DNA of 64,000 nt from Poecilobothrus nobilitatus (GCA_947095535.1 OX352773.1:71132591-71196590); one strand, 5' to 3'. Shown: positions 12,480 through 25,985, numbered from the stretch's first letter. Notes: generated by a model not told the origin, from the letters alone. A program made the numbers and translations.

Positions 12480-13350
12480 ATAATTTTTATTAATTTATTT
12501 TATTTTTATATTTCACTTCTGTGGTTAAATACCAGAAAGATGAACTGTTTTCTGCTCTCTGAAAATTAAATCAAATGACATGTCATTCAATCTTTGTAAT
12601 TTACATTATATATATACCAATTAGGTATATATATGTATACTGTATGTATATATTATAACGTGTAATGTACTCGTGTAATGCGTAAGTTAACAATTTTATT
12701 TTGCATTTTATCAAATCAAACAAAATTGAAAAAGAAAAAAACTTTTAACCCTATCAAGCCCAATTTAAAAAATTTAGTTAGTAAGTAATAAAAGTTATAT
12801 AGATTAGTTTCAAATTTTTTAACAATAACAATTTCTAATTAATTTTTTTTTTTTAATAAAAATAATAGTAAGTAAATTGATTTTTAAGTAAATTTTTTAA
12901 TTTGTTTATTATATTTTTAAATTTATATATAAATTTGACATTAATAATTAATTTCTATAATAATTGCAATAAATCTTTTTATGATTTTTTTTTTTTTTGT
13001 AGCATTATAAGTAGATTTGGATTGCAAATTTTTTTGTTATTTGTTGTTGTTTTGTTTTATAACTTACGTTATAGTTTGTAAAAAATTGTATCATTGAAAT
13101 AGTCATTAATTCATTATGCAATTTAAGAACCTTCCTTAACACTCCTAAAATCTTCTTTTAAAAATATTGGGCCCTGACTCAAAACACCATTGATCAAACA
13201 GCTATTTGATATTTTATATACTTAATACAGTAGGTACATTTAAGGATATTTTTTTTTAAGATAAATCGTGAAATAATGAAAAATATTCTTGTAACATTTA
13301 TAGCTTCTAGAATAGATTTCATTGAGTCTCGAATAGAAAATAAATACATT
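12480..13350. other. AT-rich gene-free stretch
   Basis: TA/CATA simple repeats and T runs. Nothing recognisable as a gene, structured RNA or mobile element. Confidence 0.5.
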
Positions 13351-13354
13351 TCAT

Positions 13355-13530
13355 TGTTAAGCCTAAGCCTTCTTTTGAAAGCGTTAAAAAACTAAGCTAA
13401 TTAGACTTTACTACATTCATAAGGCTTCTTGCTTTCGAAAGTCTTGCAAATGTAAACTAATTAGGCTTTATTAGTTTCTTAAATCTTATTTCTTTCAAAA
13501 ATCTTAACGATCTAAACTAATTAGGTAGAT
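13355..13530 (+). repeat. Minisatellite, 60-bp period, about 3 units
   Basis: Successive units repeat at exactly 60 bases, for example at 13381, 13441 and 13501. Each carries the core TAAACTAATTAGGCTTTA and a CTTCTTnCTTTCGAAA-like half. Identity falls toward both ends. No coding sequence. Confidence 0.65.
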
Positions 13531-14295
13531 ATCTACATTTAATTAATTACAATTATAAAAGATATATATTTTATGTATATATGTATAACATTAATTATAA
13601 TTAATTACACTTAAATAATTTTCAATCTTTTAATATAAAATTATTATCATTGAACTAAACAACTTGAATTTTTTAAAATAGTTCGACATTTTATTAACAC
13701 CCAACAACAAAAAAAAAAAAAAGAAAAGAAATATTTTCAAAAATCATTTAAAAAATATTTTTTATTTTGTTTTTTTTCTTTTTTATATGTATAATAATTA
13801 TTATTGTTATTATTTTTTTTAATGAATGTGATAATACTGTCATCATTATTATGATCATTTGTAATATGATGTTGTTTTCTATGTACTATTTGCACAATCA
13901 TTGAACTTTCATTGAAAATTTATGAATTACATTGTGTGCCTAAATGATATAAAAGGTTGAAATATCTAAAATAAAAGTTATGTTCAAGGTTACCAAATTA
14001 CCTATATTTAAAAAAAATGTAATTATATTTTGTAATTATTTATTATACATACATACATATATACATACATATAATTATATATATATAAACGAAAATATTT
14101 AATTTATTGTATATTAAATATCCCTAGTTATATGCAATTTAAGTTAATTTAAGGCTAAATATTTGCTAAGTTGGATCCCAGGATTAAACCAAAAAGCACA
14201 GTTTAATTTTAGAATAATGCACACCTACACCCATAAGGAATAATAAAATAAACAAAATAGAATATAAAACCAAAGATTTAAATTTAAATTTCAAA

Positions 14296-14440
14296 CTTGA
14301 ATGTTCAAGTTGCTGCTACAGCTCCGTAATGGGTGACACTCAATTTAAAATGTTGTTTCACATTTTTTTTGTGAAACGTATTCATTGCTCTAACTTAATC
14401 GGTGTAAAAGTTTTGTAAATAGACAGACGAAAATTTACTA
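14296..14440 (-). repeat. Dispersed repeat R2, copy 3 (inverted)
   Basis: Read on the minus strand it shows TCGTCTGTCTA, ACACCGATTAAG and CCATTACGGAGCTGTAGC. The order matches 27805-27985 (CCCATCAGTTACGGAGCTAC) and 5715-5890. A small GTTTCAC/GTGAAAC hairpin sits in the middle. Confidence 0.48.
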
Positions 14441-14444
14441 AAAA

Positions 14445-16245
14445 GGAAAGTTGTTAGCTCAACACTTTGCCAAATATTGTATAGGCTGCATAATATATAA
14501 AAGTATATCAGTCCATTTGACTATTTAAGTAAAAATAGCACAACATGAATTTTGAAAGTAACCTTTTGATAGAATGTAATATTTTCCATTATCTATCTAA
14601 AATAAATTTAAATTTTAAGGTCTAATATAAAACTGGAATACAGTTTTAAAAGATATTCCGCGTTTAGCCAAAATAACGGTAGTTCCTAATGTTAAAGTAA
14701 ATCATTACTATATTTTCTAAATGTGATTGAAATGCCATAACTATAATTAAACTTTATAATATGTAATTTTCTACAACATATTTGTTGCCTGCTTAAATAA
14801 TTTCGGTTTATCTTATTATCATTATTTTAAAACCTTGTTAAATTTAAGCTTTGCTCTACATAGCTATACGATCCCCTTAACAAAATTTGTTATTAAATTA
14901 AAGAATTAAAAACATTTAAAAAAATAGTTACAAACAATAAAACAATTACATATAGTTAAGTAATGATTGTATTGTAGATAGAAAACAATAATTCTCTTAA
15001 GATGATCAAATATTTATTCATTCTGGACAATAGAATATTGACCCTGTACCATATATATACTTGTATTTAAATTTTACTATGATCGTAAGATCAAAATTAA
15101 CCATGATTAGTACAAAAAGAAATTATGTAATCTTATCATCTGTCATTATTCAAATAATTTAAACTTTAGTTTTTTTTTTTTGTTTTTGACGCAAACAAGA
15201 GAATATGAGGTTAATTTTGTTATTTTTGTTTTTTTTTTGTGTATATTTGTACCATATTTTGTAGGAATGGTTTATAAATATATACCAACAAATGGTTTAT
15301 TAGCGTTTTCTTTTTGTTTTTATATTATTATTTCTATAAAACAAATCTAAATATGATGAACATGTACCACATAATAAGTATAAAAAGAAAATAAATGCCA
15401 TTCATAGTTTTCTTTTTCTCTTGTTTTTTTTTATTGTTTTTTTTTTGTTCCTTTTTTAATGAATGAAGGATCATGTAACATACGTATGTATATATATATA
15501 TATAATAATAATGTTGTCATATTCAATTTGAATTTATCATAATACGTATTATAAAAAAAAAAAAAAAAAATCAAAAGTTATAGATAAAAAATGTGAACGT
15601 GCTTATATACATATATATAGATTATTTTTGTTAGGTATATATGTGCATTGGGTTCATAGATGTAGATACATGTATCTAATTTGGTTTGAAAAAAAAAAAA
15701 AAATCAAAGCAAATTATAAAAAAATAAAAATAATAATAAACCAACATTTCAATATTGGTCGAACTTAAAACTTTTTTCTATTTTTATGTGTTTTAGTTTT
15801 TTTTTTTTTTTTTTATTTTATTTTGTGAATGAAAAGATACACTATCTAATTTCTATCTTTGAAAAATAACTATTGAATGAAAAAAAAGAAAAAAAAAATG
15901 CAGAATATCTTGATTTTTTTTACTCTTTACAATAGTTACATTTTATATTCTCTATTTATTATCTATATATACAACTAAATGTAATAACAATTCCAGTAAA
16001 AAAATCATCAACATCTTATATTTAAAAATATATTTTGAATTCGCGTTCATTGAACGAACGGTATATTATAATATTGGAATTGCAACATAAATCTACATAT
16101 TATACATATATACAAAAATCTATACATCATGTGTATGTATGTATATCTATATAATATGTGTCTCTTAAGAAACATATGTTTTAAATAGACCTTATATATA
16201 TGTACATATAAATGTAAAACCTAAAACGAAAAAAAAAACGAAATC

Positions 16246-16280
<35 letters not shown>

Positions 16281-19250
16281 TATATATAAATACTATACCT
16301 AATGGTCTATATAAATTTTTTTTATTTTTTTTTATTTTGCATTGTGTGCCCTGTGATGCTATTTAAGGTTTTCCGAATGAAAATATCAGAAAAAAAATAG
16401 AAGGAAGATAAAAAAAAAAAAAAAACAACAACAAAACAAAAACAGAATAAAAAAAAAGCAAACGAACGAATAGAGTGTGGCTAGGGAACTTTCTCACGGT
16501 CGAGATTTTTGTTTTTTTTTTCTTCTTTTTTTTTTTTTGTTATCTTTATGTCTATTCATATATCTTGTGAGTAAAAGAAGGAGAAAACCACATGAATAAT
16601 ATATTTTGTACATGATCTTATTTGGTTTATAAAAAGTTTACAGTTCAAAAATAAAAATAAAAGAATAAAAAATTGAAAAAAAAAAACTTTGAAATTTTCA
16701 TATTGAAAACTAAAACAGCAACCCACGACTTTAATTATTAGATTTGAATTTTTTTTTGGATTTAAATTAAAATCAAATTGAAATTATTGTTAAAAGGAAT
16801 CATTGGTGTAATTTGTGTTCAAATTTTTGATGAATTTTTCATTAATCGTGGTAATTAAAATTTTTTATTGTTTTTTATTGTTTTTTTTTTGTTTTTTTAT
16901 AACCAAATTTTTTGCCATTAGATTTTTTTTTTTAAAGATTCACTTTAAAAGAACTGCTATTTAAAAAAATTTTATTGTCTAAATTTATATTATTGTTTTT
17001 TTTTTTTTCAATCATAAATTTTAAAATGTTTGCAAATTTTATTTGCACTTTAAGTATCATATCTTTGTATTGGTAGTTATCTGAGAAGCTTTTAAAGATT
17101 TTTCCGCTATAGTGGTATCATCAAAAACTTAACAAAAACTCTTGTCGAATTAAATAGGTAATCATAATGTTTCATAGGTGCACTATTATAGCCCTGAGTC
17201 TAGCGATACTTAACACTTTAGATCAGCCTTTATAAATAAAAAAAAATGAATAGACATACTCTATTACTCATTATAGGCATACTCATTATACTAAAAAAGT
17301 ATAATAGACATACTTTATAAAACTTTTTTATAAAATTATTTAAATTCTAAGTGGGCGATTTGTAGGCTCTTGAAATGAAGATAAACCATTTATATAATTA
17401 AGTACTTGTATAAAGTGAATTAATGGATTGTTTTTGAAAAATTAGAATACCTTGTATATACCGTGTATAGTTACTTATTTAATAACAAATTCTTTTAGAA
17501 ATTTATGTTCATTCGTTTGATTAGTTTATGTTTTTATTGTATTATATAAGCATTTAGGATAGTAACTCTTGGCACATCTTTTTATCAGATATCTTAAGTT
17601 TTTTTAATAATAATTCCCAAAATAACCACCTAAGTAAATATATATGTGCCTGAAACTTTGATGTCTGAATCAATCAATTTATATTGATCATCAATATTTT
17701 TCTTTTTATTTTCTATCCAATTCAATTATAAGGACCATTGGGCATCCACTAAGCCGTTGATTATACAGCTGTATAGCTATATTGTACTAGATTAAACCGT
17801 ACAAATTTTTATTTCTGTGACATCAATTATCTTATACAAGAATTATTTTATTTTTCATCAGTAATCATCCTAGAAATTCTTTTTCATTTATCTGAAACCC
17901 TTAACGGGTTAAAAAGTTAAAAAAAAAACATATTTAAATATAAAAAATTTATGTTTTATTCAATTGTTTAGTTTTTCTTTTTATTTCTATTTCTGTATAT
18001 CATTTGATTTAAAAGTCTTGGTCATCACATTCAATTGATTGTCTTTTTATTAGTTCTCTAAATATCTAAAGATTGTTAAAAGAAACCACAAGCAAATAAT
18101 TAAAAAAAAAAAAAAGAATTATACAATATTTTAAAAATAGTATCTATTATTCTTTACTTACTAAACTATTTTTATAAAAAAGAATACATTTATGTAAATA
18201 TATACAACTTAAGTTAAAGAAAACAGTTTCTAGACAAATTAATGGTAGATGTATATTCTGTTGTTTAAGAACTTCATAATCTTATCTAATATCTTAAAGA
18301 TAATTTTAAATAGTAGTATAATGAAAGTTCATTCTGTATCTGTATTCAAATGTATATATATTTAAATTTTTAAACATGATATCAGTGATCGTTTAAATGG
18401 TAAGAACTGTAAGTAAGTATATCTAGTAAAAGATGTAGGTATTAATTGAAATTATGCAAGTATAAGGTATATCTATATTTATTTTTTTACCATATTAAAA
18501 CTATTTTTTAATTCTTTTTTGTTACTATTTCAAAATAAAAAATAAAAATATTACATATTGTATGAATGAATATATTATATATATATGACAATTCTATAAT
18601 TTATTGAGTAAAATTGGCTTACCACAAATTTCTAATACCAACATATTTGTGTTTTTTTTTCTGCTTCTCTCAATAAAAAAATCTGCTTTTCTGAATTTTT
18701 CTTTTTTTTGTTATATGTTGGTATGTATTGATTTCTTATGTTTACATAAAAATCTAAAAGCCCCTAACATCAATGAATAAAAAATTATTTTTATAACTTT
18801 AACTTAATTTTAACTTAAAAAACAAAAAGATTTAAAACACCTTTAAGTATTCAAAAACTATAGATATTATGGGAGATGATCAAGTAAAAGTTGAAAACAT
18901 TTTAATAGAACAAATGATTCAAAATAATTGGAAATCGTGATAGAAAATCTATATAGGAAAAACCGAAACTTTTGTAAAAATACCCGGTAAAAAAAAAAGA
19001 CAATACATACTTAAATAGTTGGTTTTTTTTTTCTTAATAATAAATCACTTAAATAATAACGTAAAAATTATTCTTATACAATAAATCACATAAAATTACA
19101 ATTAAAACGAAAATATTTATACCTTTGGAATTGATTAGAAATTTTCTTAACTATACATTCATCAAATAATTTTTCAGTTTTGTAAAACATATTACAATTT
19201 GTATATAATATTTTAAATATGTTATAATATATAGTTCGATATAAGGTCAA
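14445..19250. other. AT-rich gene-free stretch with microsatellites
   Basis: Long A and T runs and TA arrays, the largest being (TA)n at 16246-16288. A short lower-AT patch at 16460-16508 carries GTGGCTAGGGAACTTTCTC and is unexplained. At 17251-17325 a short AATAGACATACT word is duplicated around a hairpin. A 14-bp perfect palindrome TATACAGCTGTATA lies at 17762-17775. No gene recognised. Confidence 0.45.
16246..16288. repeat. (TA)n microsatellite
   Basis: About 20 TA units with one AATA interruption. Likely polymorphic in length. Confidence 0.85.
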
Positions 19251-19449
19251 AAAATTTTATTATTTTCACTGCAGTGTTACATAATGGACAGATATTTTTT
19301 TCATACGATCATTACGATATCATACATACGATCAAAATTTTCAAATGAGATTTTTTTTCTCTCATTTGCATATATTTTTGTATTTAGTATTTCTTAAAAG
19401 TCACTGTTACCAGTATTCATAAGTACAGGCACCAACATTTCAAGCTTAA

Positions 19450-20145
19450 GTTGACTATTTGATGATTTTCTTAAAGTCATTTCTTATTGTTTCCACGAAG
19501 AGATCAATAACCAGCGCACCTTTATTTTTCGTCGTTTTTTTGAAATATGATGTTAAACAGATTATGATTATGGATTTACATTATTCAAGTTTCAAGCAAT
19601 GGTAACACCATTATTGATACACAACCTCGCATAAAGTCTGGCTTAAATATAAAATAGCTTAGACTGTGACTTGATCTCTCTTAGCATTCGTGATATTTAT
19701 TCAAACATTCATAAATCTGTCGAATAGTGTGAAATAGTAAAATGGTCGAATACCTAATTAATGTTACTTCAAAATATATCTTTCGTTTCTTTTCCAGTTT
19801 ATTTTAATTTTATCGGACATTGTTATATTGCATCTATCAAACTCATTTTTATAACCTATTTTGCAAAATTTTCTTCAAGATTTTTGTTCAAACATTTTGT
19901 CAGAAGAAAACAATTTTTAACATGTAATTAATAACTATAGAAAAAAAATCCGGACAGCAAGAATTATTCCAGCAATGATACCATGCAATTAGTATCGATT
20001 TTGAATTTTAATATTCATCGAATTCAAATTATCTTTCTTTCCATTATCTTTGTATTAAGAGCAAAAGAAATATTCACTGCTTCTGCTTCAGAAATTTGTT
20101 CTAAATCCAATCACGGGCATGTTTTTTATATGGAAATTTGAACTC
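19450..20145 (+). other. Higher-complexity island with overlapping short open frames
   Basis: Less homopolymeric than its surroundings. On the + strand a methionine frame of 56 codons (19761-19931) starts MLLQNISFVSFPVYFNFIGH and is hydrophobic. A second, of 52 codons (19983-20141), starts MQLVSILNFN, has a signal-like stretch IIFLSIIFVL, and ends in TGA. A strong acceptor (CTAAT branch near 19753, pyrimidine tract, CCAG ending at 19797) falls inside the first frame. Several minus-strand frames are also open, as expected of lower stop density. This could be decayed receptor-like coding sequence, a conserved regulatory block or chance; I cannot tell which. Confidence 0.15.
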
Positions 20146-20670
20146 TCTCAATTTTCAAAAGAGTTAAGAACTTCTTTCTTTCTCTCGAAAAAAAGTTGAT
20201 TTAACTTTAACTTTTTAGTTCAGAAATCAGGACTAATTTTTTTTGACATTTCTCACTTTAAAAAAAAAAAAAAAAACAGAAAGAGGGCAGTAGCATATTT
20301 TTTTTTAAATAATTTTCTTTTGTTAGGAACAAAATGTTCTGAAGCAATGAATTATGTAGAGTTAGAATTCTCTTTTGAAAAAATTGATGAGAACTAAACG
20401 TGCTGAAATAGTGAATGAAGTGTAAGGGTCACGACTTATATTCTTCTTTAACAGGGAGGTTGATTTTGATTATTGATTGATTTTATTAATTAAAACTCAA
20501 AAAGAGAAAGTAAAAATGTTCGAGTTATTACTGTAATGTTTTTTGATTATTGCCACCTTCCTCTACAAAAAAAAAGGCACACTATCGCAAAAAGTACAAC
20601 TCTAATTAGACAAAAGGAATTTTAAAACTTTATGGAGTATAAAAGATATATTCTAATTTAAATAAAAAAT

Positions 20671-20816
20671 CACTGTTATGGCATAGAGAAGTGTGTTATA
20701 TTTATGACATAGTAGAGGTGTTATGATAAAACTGTTATGACATAAAGAAGTGTTATGTTATTACATAGTATAAGTTTTATGAAATAAATGTTATGACATA
20801 ATATAAAATAGTGGAG
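20671..20816 (+). repeat. Minisatellite, about 58-bp period, 2.5 units
   Basis: Units starting near 20671, 20731 and 20788 each carry CTGTTATGRCATARAGAAGTG followed by TTATGACATAGTA-like words. The core is TTATGACATA, present in at least five variants. Noncoding. Confidence 0.6.
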
Positions 20817-21074
20817 TTGTTTAAATTATTCGAAGATTTTGAGTAAATGGCTACTTAATTTAAATGAAAAAAAAATATATACATCATATATATTAATTAA
20901 TCATTATCTATACATATATAAAAAAAAATTACTTTAAATTATACTTATAAATTATATTATATACTATAATTCTGATATTTTTGAATGGTTATTTGTCTTC
21001 ATATTTTAAAGTTTTTATCAAGATTTTGTTTCTAAAATTAATTTTCTGTATCATTCATTCAGGTATCATATTTT

Positions 21075-21110
21075 CTTACCTGTTCAAAAGAACACTTTAA
21101 TTATATTTTA
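21075..21110 (-). other. Weak recursive-splice-like AG/GTAAG junction, minus strand
   Basis: On the minus strand a TTCTTTTGAACAG acceptor-like sequence is followed at once by GTAAGAAAAT (junction 21080/21079). The pyrimidine tract is short and interrupted. It is opposite in strand to the two strong sites, so it is probably chance. Confidence 0.15.
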
Positions 21111-22565
21111 CTTATATATTTTTATATCTATATATACCCTACATATATATACATTTTTATTTTTAAACTGTTATCTTATTCCTTACATCAATATGTATAA
21201 AAAAAAATGCTTTGGGTGAGGCTTTTTAAAATTAATTTCGATTTTATATTCATATTCATAATCGGTTTTTTATTGTTAATTTTTTTCTTCGACAATTATT
21301 TACTAGTTTTTTTTTCAGATTCACTAGAATTAAACAACCAAAATATAATATTGTCCAATGTTTTTTTTTTTTAATATACATGTAACCACTTTAATCGATT
21401 TTCATTTCCTCTTTTGTAATCTGTGTCCCACTATTAACATATACACCATAATCATCAGTAAAGTCAAGAATTTCTTATCCGAAATACTTTAATATTTACA
21501 CCTTTAAATGACTTACTGATTTATGTACATACGTACATATATGTACCTATATATTATTAATATAATATGAATGTTTTAAGTCACATCATATTCAGTTTAT
21601 TATATATACACAGACAGATTTTAATCGTGGGCCCAACCTTTTTTTAAAAAAAAAAAAACAAAAACAAAAATAAAAATAAACAAAAATTTATTCAATTAAA
21701 TAATTAAAATCAGATTTTGATACTCTACCAATATTATATTATTATGTCCACCATTTTTTTATGTTTTATTGTTTTTTTTTTTTTTTTTAAATCTACGAAC
21801 AAAAAACCAAAAATGAAGAGTTGAATGAAATGTTGGAATTCAATAAGAAGAAGAAGAAGAAAAAAAAAACCAGTTAAAATTCATTATTAAAAAAAAAAAA
21901 AACAAAACTGACTTTTTTTATTATTTGTATAAAAAAAAAAAAACATTCCCTCCTAATTCCAATAAAAAAAAAACAAATAAAAAAAAAATCTTCAAATTAC
22001 AAAAAAAAAAATAAAAACCTGTCCAATATGCTAATGCGACTTGATGACTTATCAATCTTTGATCTGGTTTCTTTTTTTGGTAATTTAAAAAAAATCAAAA
22101 AAGAAAAAAAAACACAAAACAAAAAAAAAATTTTATTAAAAAAAAAACGAACTCACCTTCCAATCAGAGGTGAGATTTTTTCTTACACTTTGGTTAACTT
22201 TTTTTTTTTATATTGTTTAATTTTTTTATTGGTTTCGTTAAAAAAAAAAAAAAACATGAAAATCAAAAAAAAAAGCTACTTAGTTGCTTTTTTGTTTGTT
22301 TTTTTTTTTTTTTGTTTTTGTTATTTATTTTTTCTATTGTTCGTTTTGAGTGCGTAAGTCATCAAAATCAGTTATTGTTAAATTGGTTTTTTTTTTCTTG
22401 TTGTAACATTTAACTTTTTGTTTCGTTATTTTGGATGCTGAAAAACTTGAAATTTAATTTTTAATGTCTACTTTTTCAAAACACATAAATATATAATTTA
22501 AGTAGATATATGTATATATAAGATCTGACTTAGAAGAAACTTTTAAGAAATCAATGTATAGGTAA

Positions 22566-22616
22566 TGTTGTGTAGTGGTAGTATTAGCGATTCGAAGTAA
22601 ATTTTTGATCCGCTGT
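22566..22616 (+). repeat. Degenerate tRNA-like fragment
   Basis: GTGTAGTGGTAG resembles a box A. TTTTTGATCCG, about 40 bases downstream, resembles a decayed box B. It cannot fold as a functional tRNA by eye and is more likely a SINE head remnant than a gene. It differs from the three SINE copies in this window. Confidence 0.25.
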
Positions 22617-23370
22617 ATTAATGATTTTATATATAGTGTACCAATTATCCCAGATTTTATCGAGTAGGCAAAGGAAGTGATTAGAATGTAAAAGTTTGCA
22701 GTATTTAGATATCAACAGGTTATAAAGTTATTATATTGTAATTTCAATTGAAAGATACCTTATAATATGTAATTTAATTTTAATAAGAAGAAACTTATGT
22801 TTATAACATTTTTTTTATGATTTGCATTACATTATTTTGATAATGTTACAATGATGAAATACTAAAAGCTTACTTTAAATTTTTTTTTGAAAATTTATGG
22901 ATTGAAACCTTTTTTATGTATGCTTTAATCCGTGGTTACCACTTTTTTTTTTATTTTTTTGTTGATGAAAAGCTAAGCTAACGCGTTGGTAATCCTTAAA
23001 TTCTATAGTTTCGAAGTGTAGCTTCAAAACGTAGATAACCTATTCGATCAAAGTTGGTGTTAACTTTCTCTGGATTTATCTCATGATGGTAACATTCTGT
23101 CAGAAAATGCCACTTGCACCTTCAGCGTTTCTTTATTTTCATCTTAACTTTTAAATTGTTCATTTCTTCTGATGTGCTGCTATTATTTTGCACGTTGCAT
23201 TCTAATTGTAATTAAAAATAATATGTTAAGTATCAATTATCAAAAATAATATGTTAAGTATCAAGTATATATACAAAAATTCCTCCTTTGAATAACTTTT
23301 TAAATGTTAATTTTAAGTTTCCATTATGACCATGGGAAATACGAAAGGGTATTATGAAATTTAGTAATTC

Positions 23371-24000
23371 GCAAACATTTTGTCAATAATCTGCCATATA
23401 ACGAAGGGTTGTTCTGAGGTTCAAAACAAACAAGAAATTATTTTAGAGGTGGGGTCTATTCTCATCTGTTACGGAAATATGGAGCTTAAAAATTTTTTAG
23501 GTGCCTAAATAATTTAATTTAGTTTTATTGTTTTTTTGGAAATTGATCAAAAAGTTTTTTTTACTATAACTTCTGTAATTTTTGGCGTAGACAAATGACA
23601 TTATGCTGTAGGGGAGAAAAAAAAGAATAATGGGGCCTAAAAAAATCATTATGTTAATACCGTTATTTTTTGAATAAAAAAGCTTTAAATGTAATTTTTT
23701 TATAAAGAGTTGATCATTTTAAATCTCGTTCTATGAAACCTAAAAATCTGATTGATAAAGAAAGGAAATTTATTAGGTTTTTCAAATTGATACTTTGTTT
23801 TTTTTTTTTATCTTATAGGATGTCAATTTTATAAACATAAAACTAAATTAAATTATTTAAACAACCAAAAAAAAAAATGCTTTAAGTCACATATTTCCCA
23901 AACGGATAAGAATTGACCCCACCTGCAAAAGAATTTTTTGTTTGTTTTCAACCGCAGAACAACTTTTACTTCTATGGTAGGTTATTGGCGAAACACCCTG
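23371..24000. mobile_element. MITE with long inverted arms and CAGGGTG terminus
   Basis: The left arm (23371-23530) and right arm (23836-24000) are inverted copies about 150-160 bases long. Shared landmarks include AATAATCTGCCATA / AATAACCTACCATA, AGGTTCAAAACAAACAA, GAGGTGGGGTC and TAAATAATTTAATTTAGTTT. The right end reads CAGGGTGTTTCGCC inward and abuts TA at 24001-24002. The left end is eroded. The roughly 300-bp centre has no reading frame. Transcription would give a long hairpin RNA, a possible small-RNA source. Confidence 0.75.
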
Positions 24001-24002
24001 TA

Positions 24003-25790
24003 TACTTATTAAATAGTATTTAATATTCATTTAATTCTTTTAATAAACTATAAAAAAAAAAAATTTTAAAATCGTCGTCTTTTACTTTGAAAAAAAAAAA
24101 ACTTGATTCCAAAAGTTAATTCAATGACAAGTAATCAAAATATTTTTTTTTTTGTTATTTCTATTAAACAAAAAAAAAAATTTGTTTTTGTATTTTCTGT
24201 CAAAACGTCCATTAAAAACATGAACAAAAAAACAAAAAAAAACTCAAACTGGTAAAAAAAAAAAAAAAATTTTTTTTATTTAATAAAAAAAATCTAAAAA
24301 TGGCATCATCTAATGAATACCTTTTGTAACTAAACAATACACTTTGATTTACCAATAGTATTTGAGTTATTTAGTGTAAACATTATTTTAATATATACAT
24401 ATATAAAATATATATAAATATATATATAGTTTAGTAATCTTGTTTCGTCTGTTTTTTTTTTAACCTATACATACTTATATATAATACCTATATATGTACT
24501 TTTTTTGCAATATTGTTTAAAAGACTCCCTGAAGCGTTAAGCGTACAAAACAGTCACTTTTTTTTCAAACTTAATTGCTTTTGATGCATATTGTTGTTGT
24601 TACTATTGTATATACAATATAGTGTTGATCTTATTTGTAATCAACTCTACATGACTATATCAAAAAGCATTAATTTTTTTTTTTAACTTTCAACAACATT
24701 TTTTTTCTCATTTTAAACTTAAACAATGCAAAAAAAAAATAGTGACAAAAATCCTGCAAATCACCTCAAATTAACGCCAAAATAACTAATTTAGCTGATT
24801 TTTTGTTGTAGATATAAATAAAAATTTTGTTGTTCAAATAATTTTATGAAATTGACAAATATTTTTATTTAGTTTTTATATACAAAAAATATTTATTACA
24901 TATATGAATGTATATGTAAATCATATCATTCTTATATAGAGTGTATCACAAGTTATGCGCGCTCAAAATAACAGAAAATTGCATAGAAGAGTTGAAACAA
25001 ACATTTAAATATGTTCCTATTAAGTGTCTATACCTTTGATACAGTTAAATATGTACCATGTGTTACTATAATGCGTTTGATACTATACTTTAAAAAAAAA
25101 AAAAAGGGCTAGCATGGGTTGGATTTTTAACAGTTCATTCTACAGAAGGCAATAAATTTGTTAAATTTATACATTTTTCAAATTTCTTAAATATCCAAAA
25201 GCTTCAAATTTTATTATCTCAAAAATTTCATCCCTTCATCATTTAAATGATTCGATAATAAGTTTATAGTAACTAGATGTTTTGTGGTCTTTTCAAGTTT
25301 TATTGGTATTCTGAAAATCATAATAAAATAAATTTAACAAACTAAACTATTTAATTGTTTTTAAAAACTTTAATGTATTACGATTACAGCCTGCTTTGGA
25401 ATAGCCATTAATAGGTTGTTTAAGAAGTTTTTACTTCTCTTAACATATATAATATCTGCATCTACTATAAATATATCTGTACTGTACCCATAACGTTTAT
25501 TCACTTGTGAGTCATCTTGTATTTTAAAATGACTTTATAGTTCTCAAGGTTGGGTAATAAAGTTTCTTATAAATATACAAATAAAAAAATGTATATTAAC
25601 AACTTAAGTAAAAAGTATGTAAATAGAGAGACAAATTTTTGACCTTACACATAAGTTGATAGCATTGAAAATATGAAGCTAAGAGATGATGCCATAAAAG
25701 TTGGTGTAATAGAAACGAATTATATAGTCATAGCTGTGATCAAATTGTGGAATTAATTTTACCACGTTATTTTTACAAAAAAATATTTTT
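24003..25790. other. AT-rich gene-free stretch
   Basis: Homopolymer runs to 24300, then TA/CATA repeats. At 24937-24970 GAGTGTATCACAAGTTATG resembles a CAGGGTG-type element end, but no convincing partner end was found. Nothing else recognisable. Confidence 0.4.
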
Positions 25791-25792
25791 AA

Positions 25793-25985
25793 TCAACGAA
25801 TCATATTGATTGCAGTGGTAAAGGAATTGACTGCTTTAATCGAATGGAAGAGGGACGTCATAGAAAAAGCTGAATGGTCTGCAATAAGGATTCTATAATA
25901 CCTTCTCAATTGACGATCAACTAACCAATAAACAAATGAATATGAGTCTAAGTGTACAGCGATGCAATTGTTGTGGGTGTTCAAA
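25793..25985 (-). CDS. Possible short terminal exon, or decayed coding fragment
   Basis: A 193-bp island, visibly richer in G+C than its flanks. On the minus strand an acceptor-like sequence (CTGAT branch motif, then CTCTTTTTAG ending at 25986) precedes about 64 open codons ending in TGA at 25793. The peptide is varied (for example DSYSFVYWLVDRQLRRYYRI) and not low complexity. I recognise no family. The + strand is also partly open, with a coiled-coil-like frame KELTALIEWKRDVIEKAEWS after an acceptor-like GCAG at 25815, so the coding strand is uncertain. There is no methionine near the start, so it would have to be an internal or terminal exon. Confidence 0.2.

Larger units (their letters stand above)
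20820..23365. other. AT-rich gene-free stretch
   Basis: Dense poly(A)/poly(T), especially 21640-22440, where every long frame is a homopolymer product. Short AAG repeat at 21847-21861. At 23213-23265 a 28-bp tandem duplication has the word AAAATAATATGTTAAG. The patch 22980-23200 is less AT-rich, but I see nothing identifiable in it. Confidence 0.45.

Noticed and set aside
22028..22413. Overlapping + strand frames of 109 and 66 codons
   Set aside because: Almost entirely poly(A)/poly(T) translation; two frames are open at once.
22566..22616. Possible tRNA gene
   Set aside because: Box-like words only. No cloverleaf, no acceptor stem and no proper box B; treated as a decayed SINE head.
24937..25520. 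Possible fourth CAGGGTG-type MITE (GAGTGTATCACAAGTTATG ... TCACTTGTGAGTCATCTTGT)
   Set aside because: Only about 15 terminal bases match imperfectly and the arms do not continue inward. TCACTTGTGA is itself palindromic.
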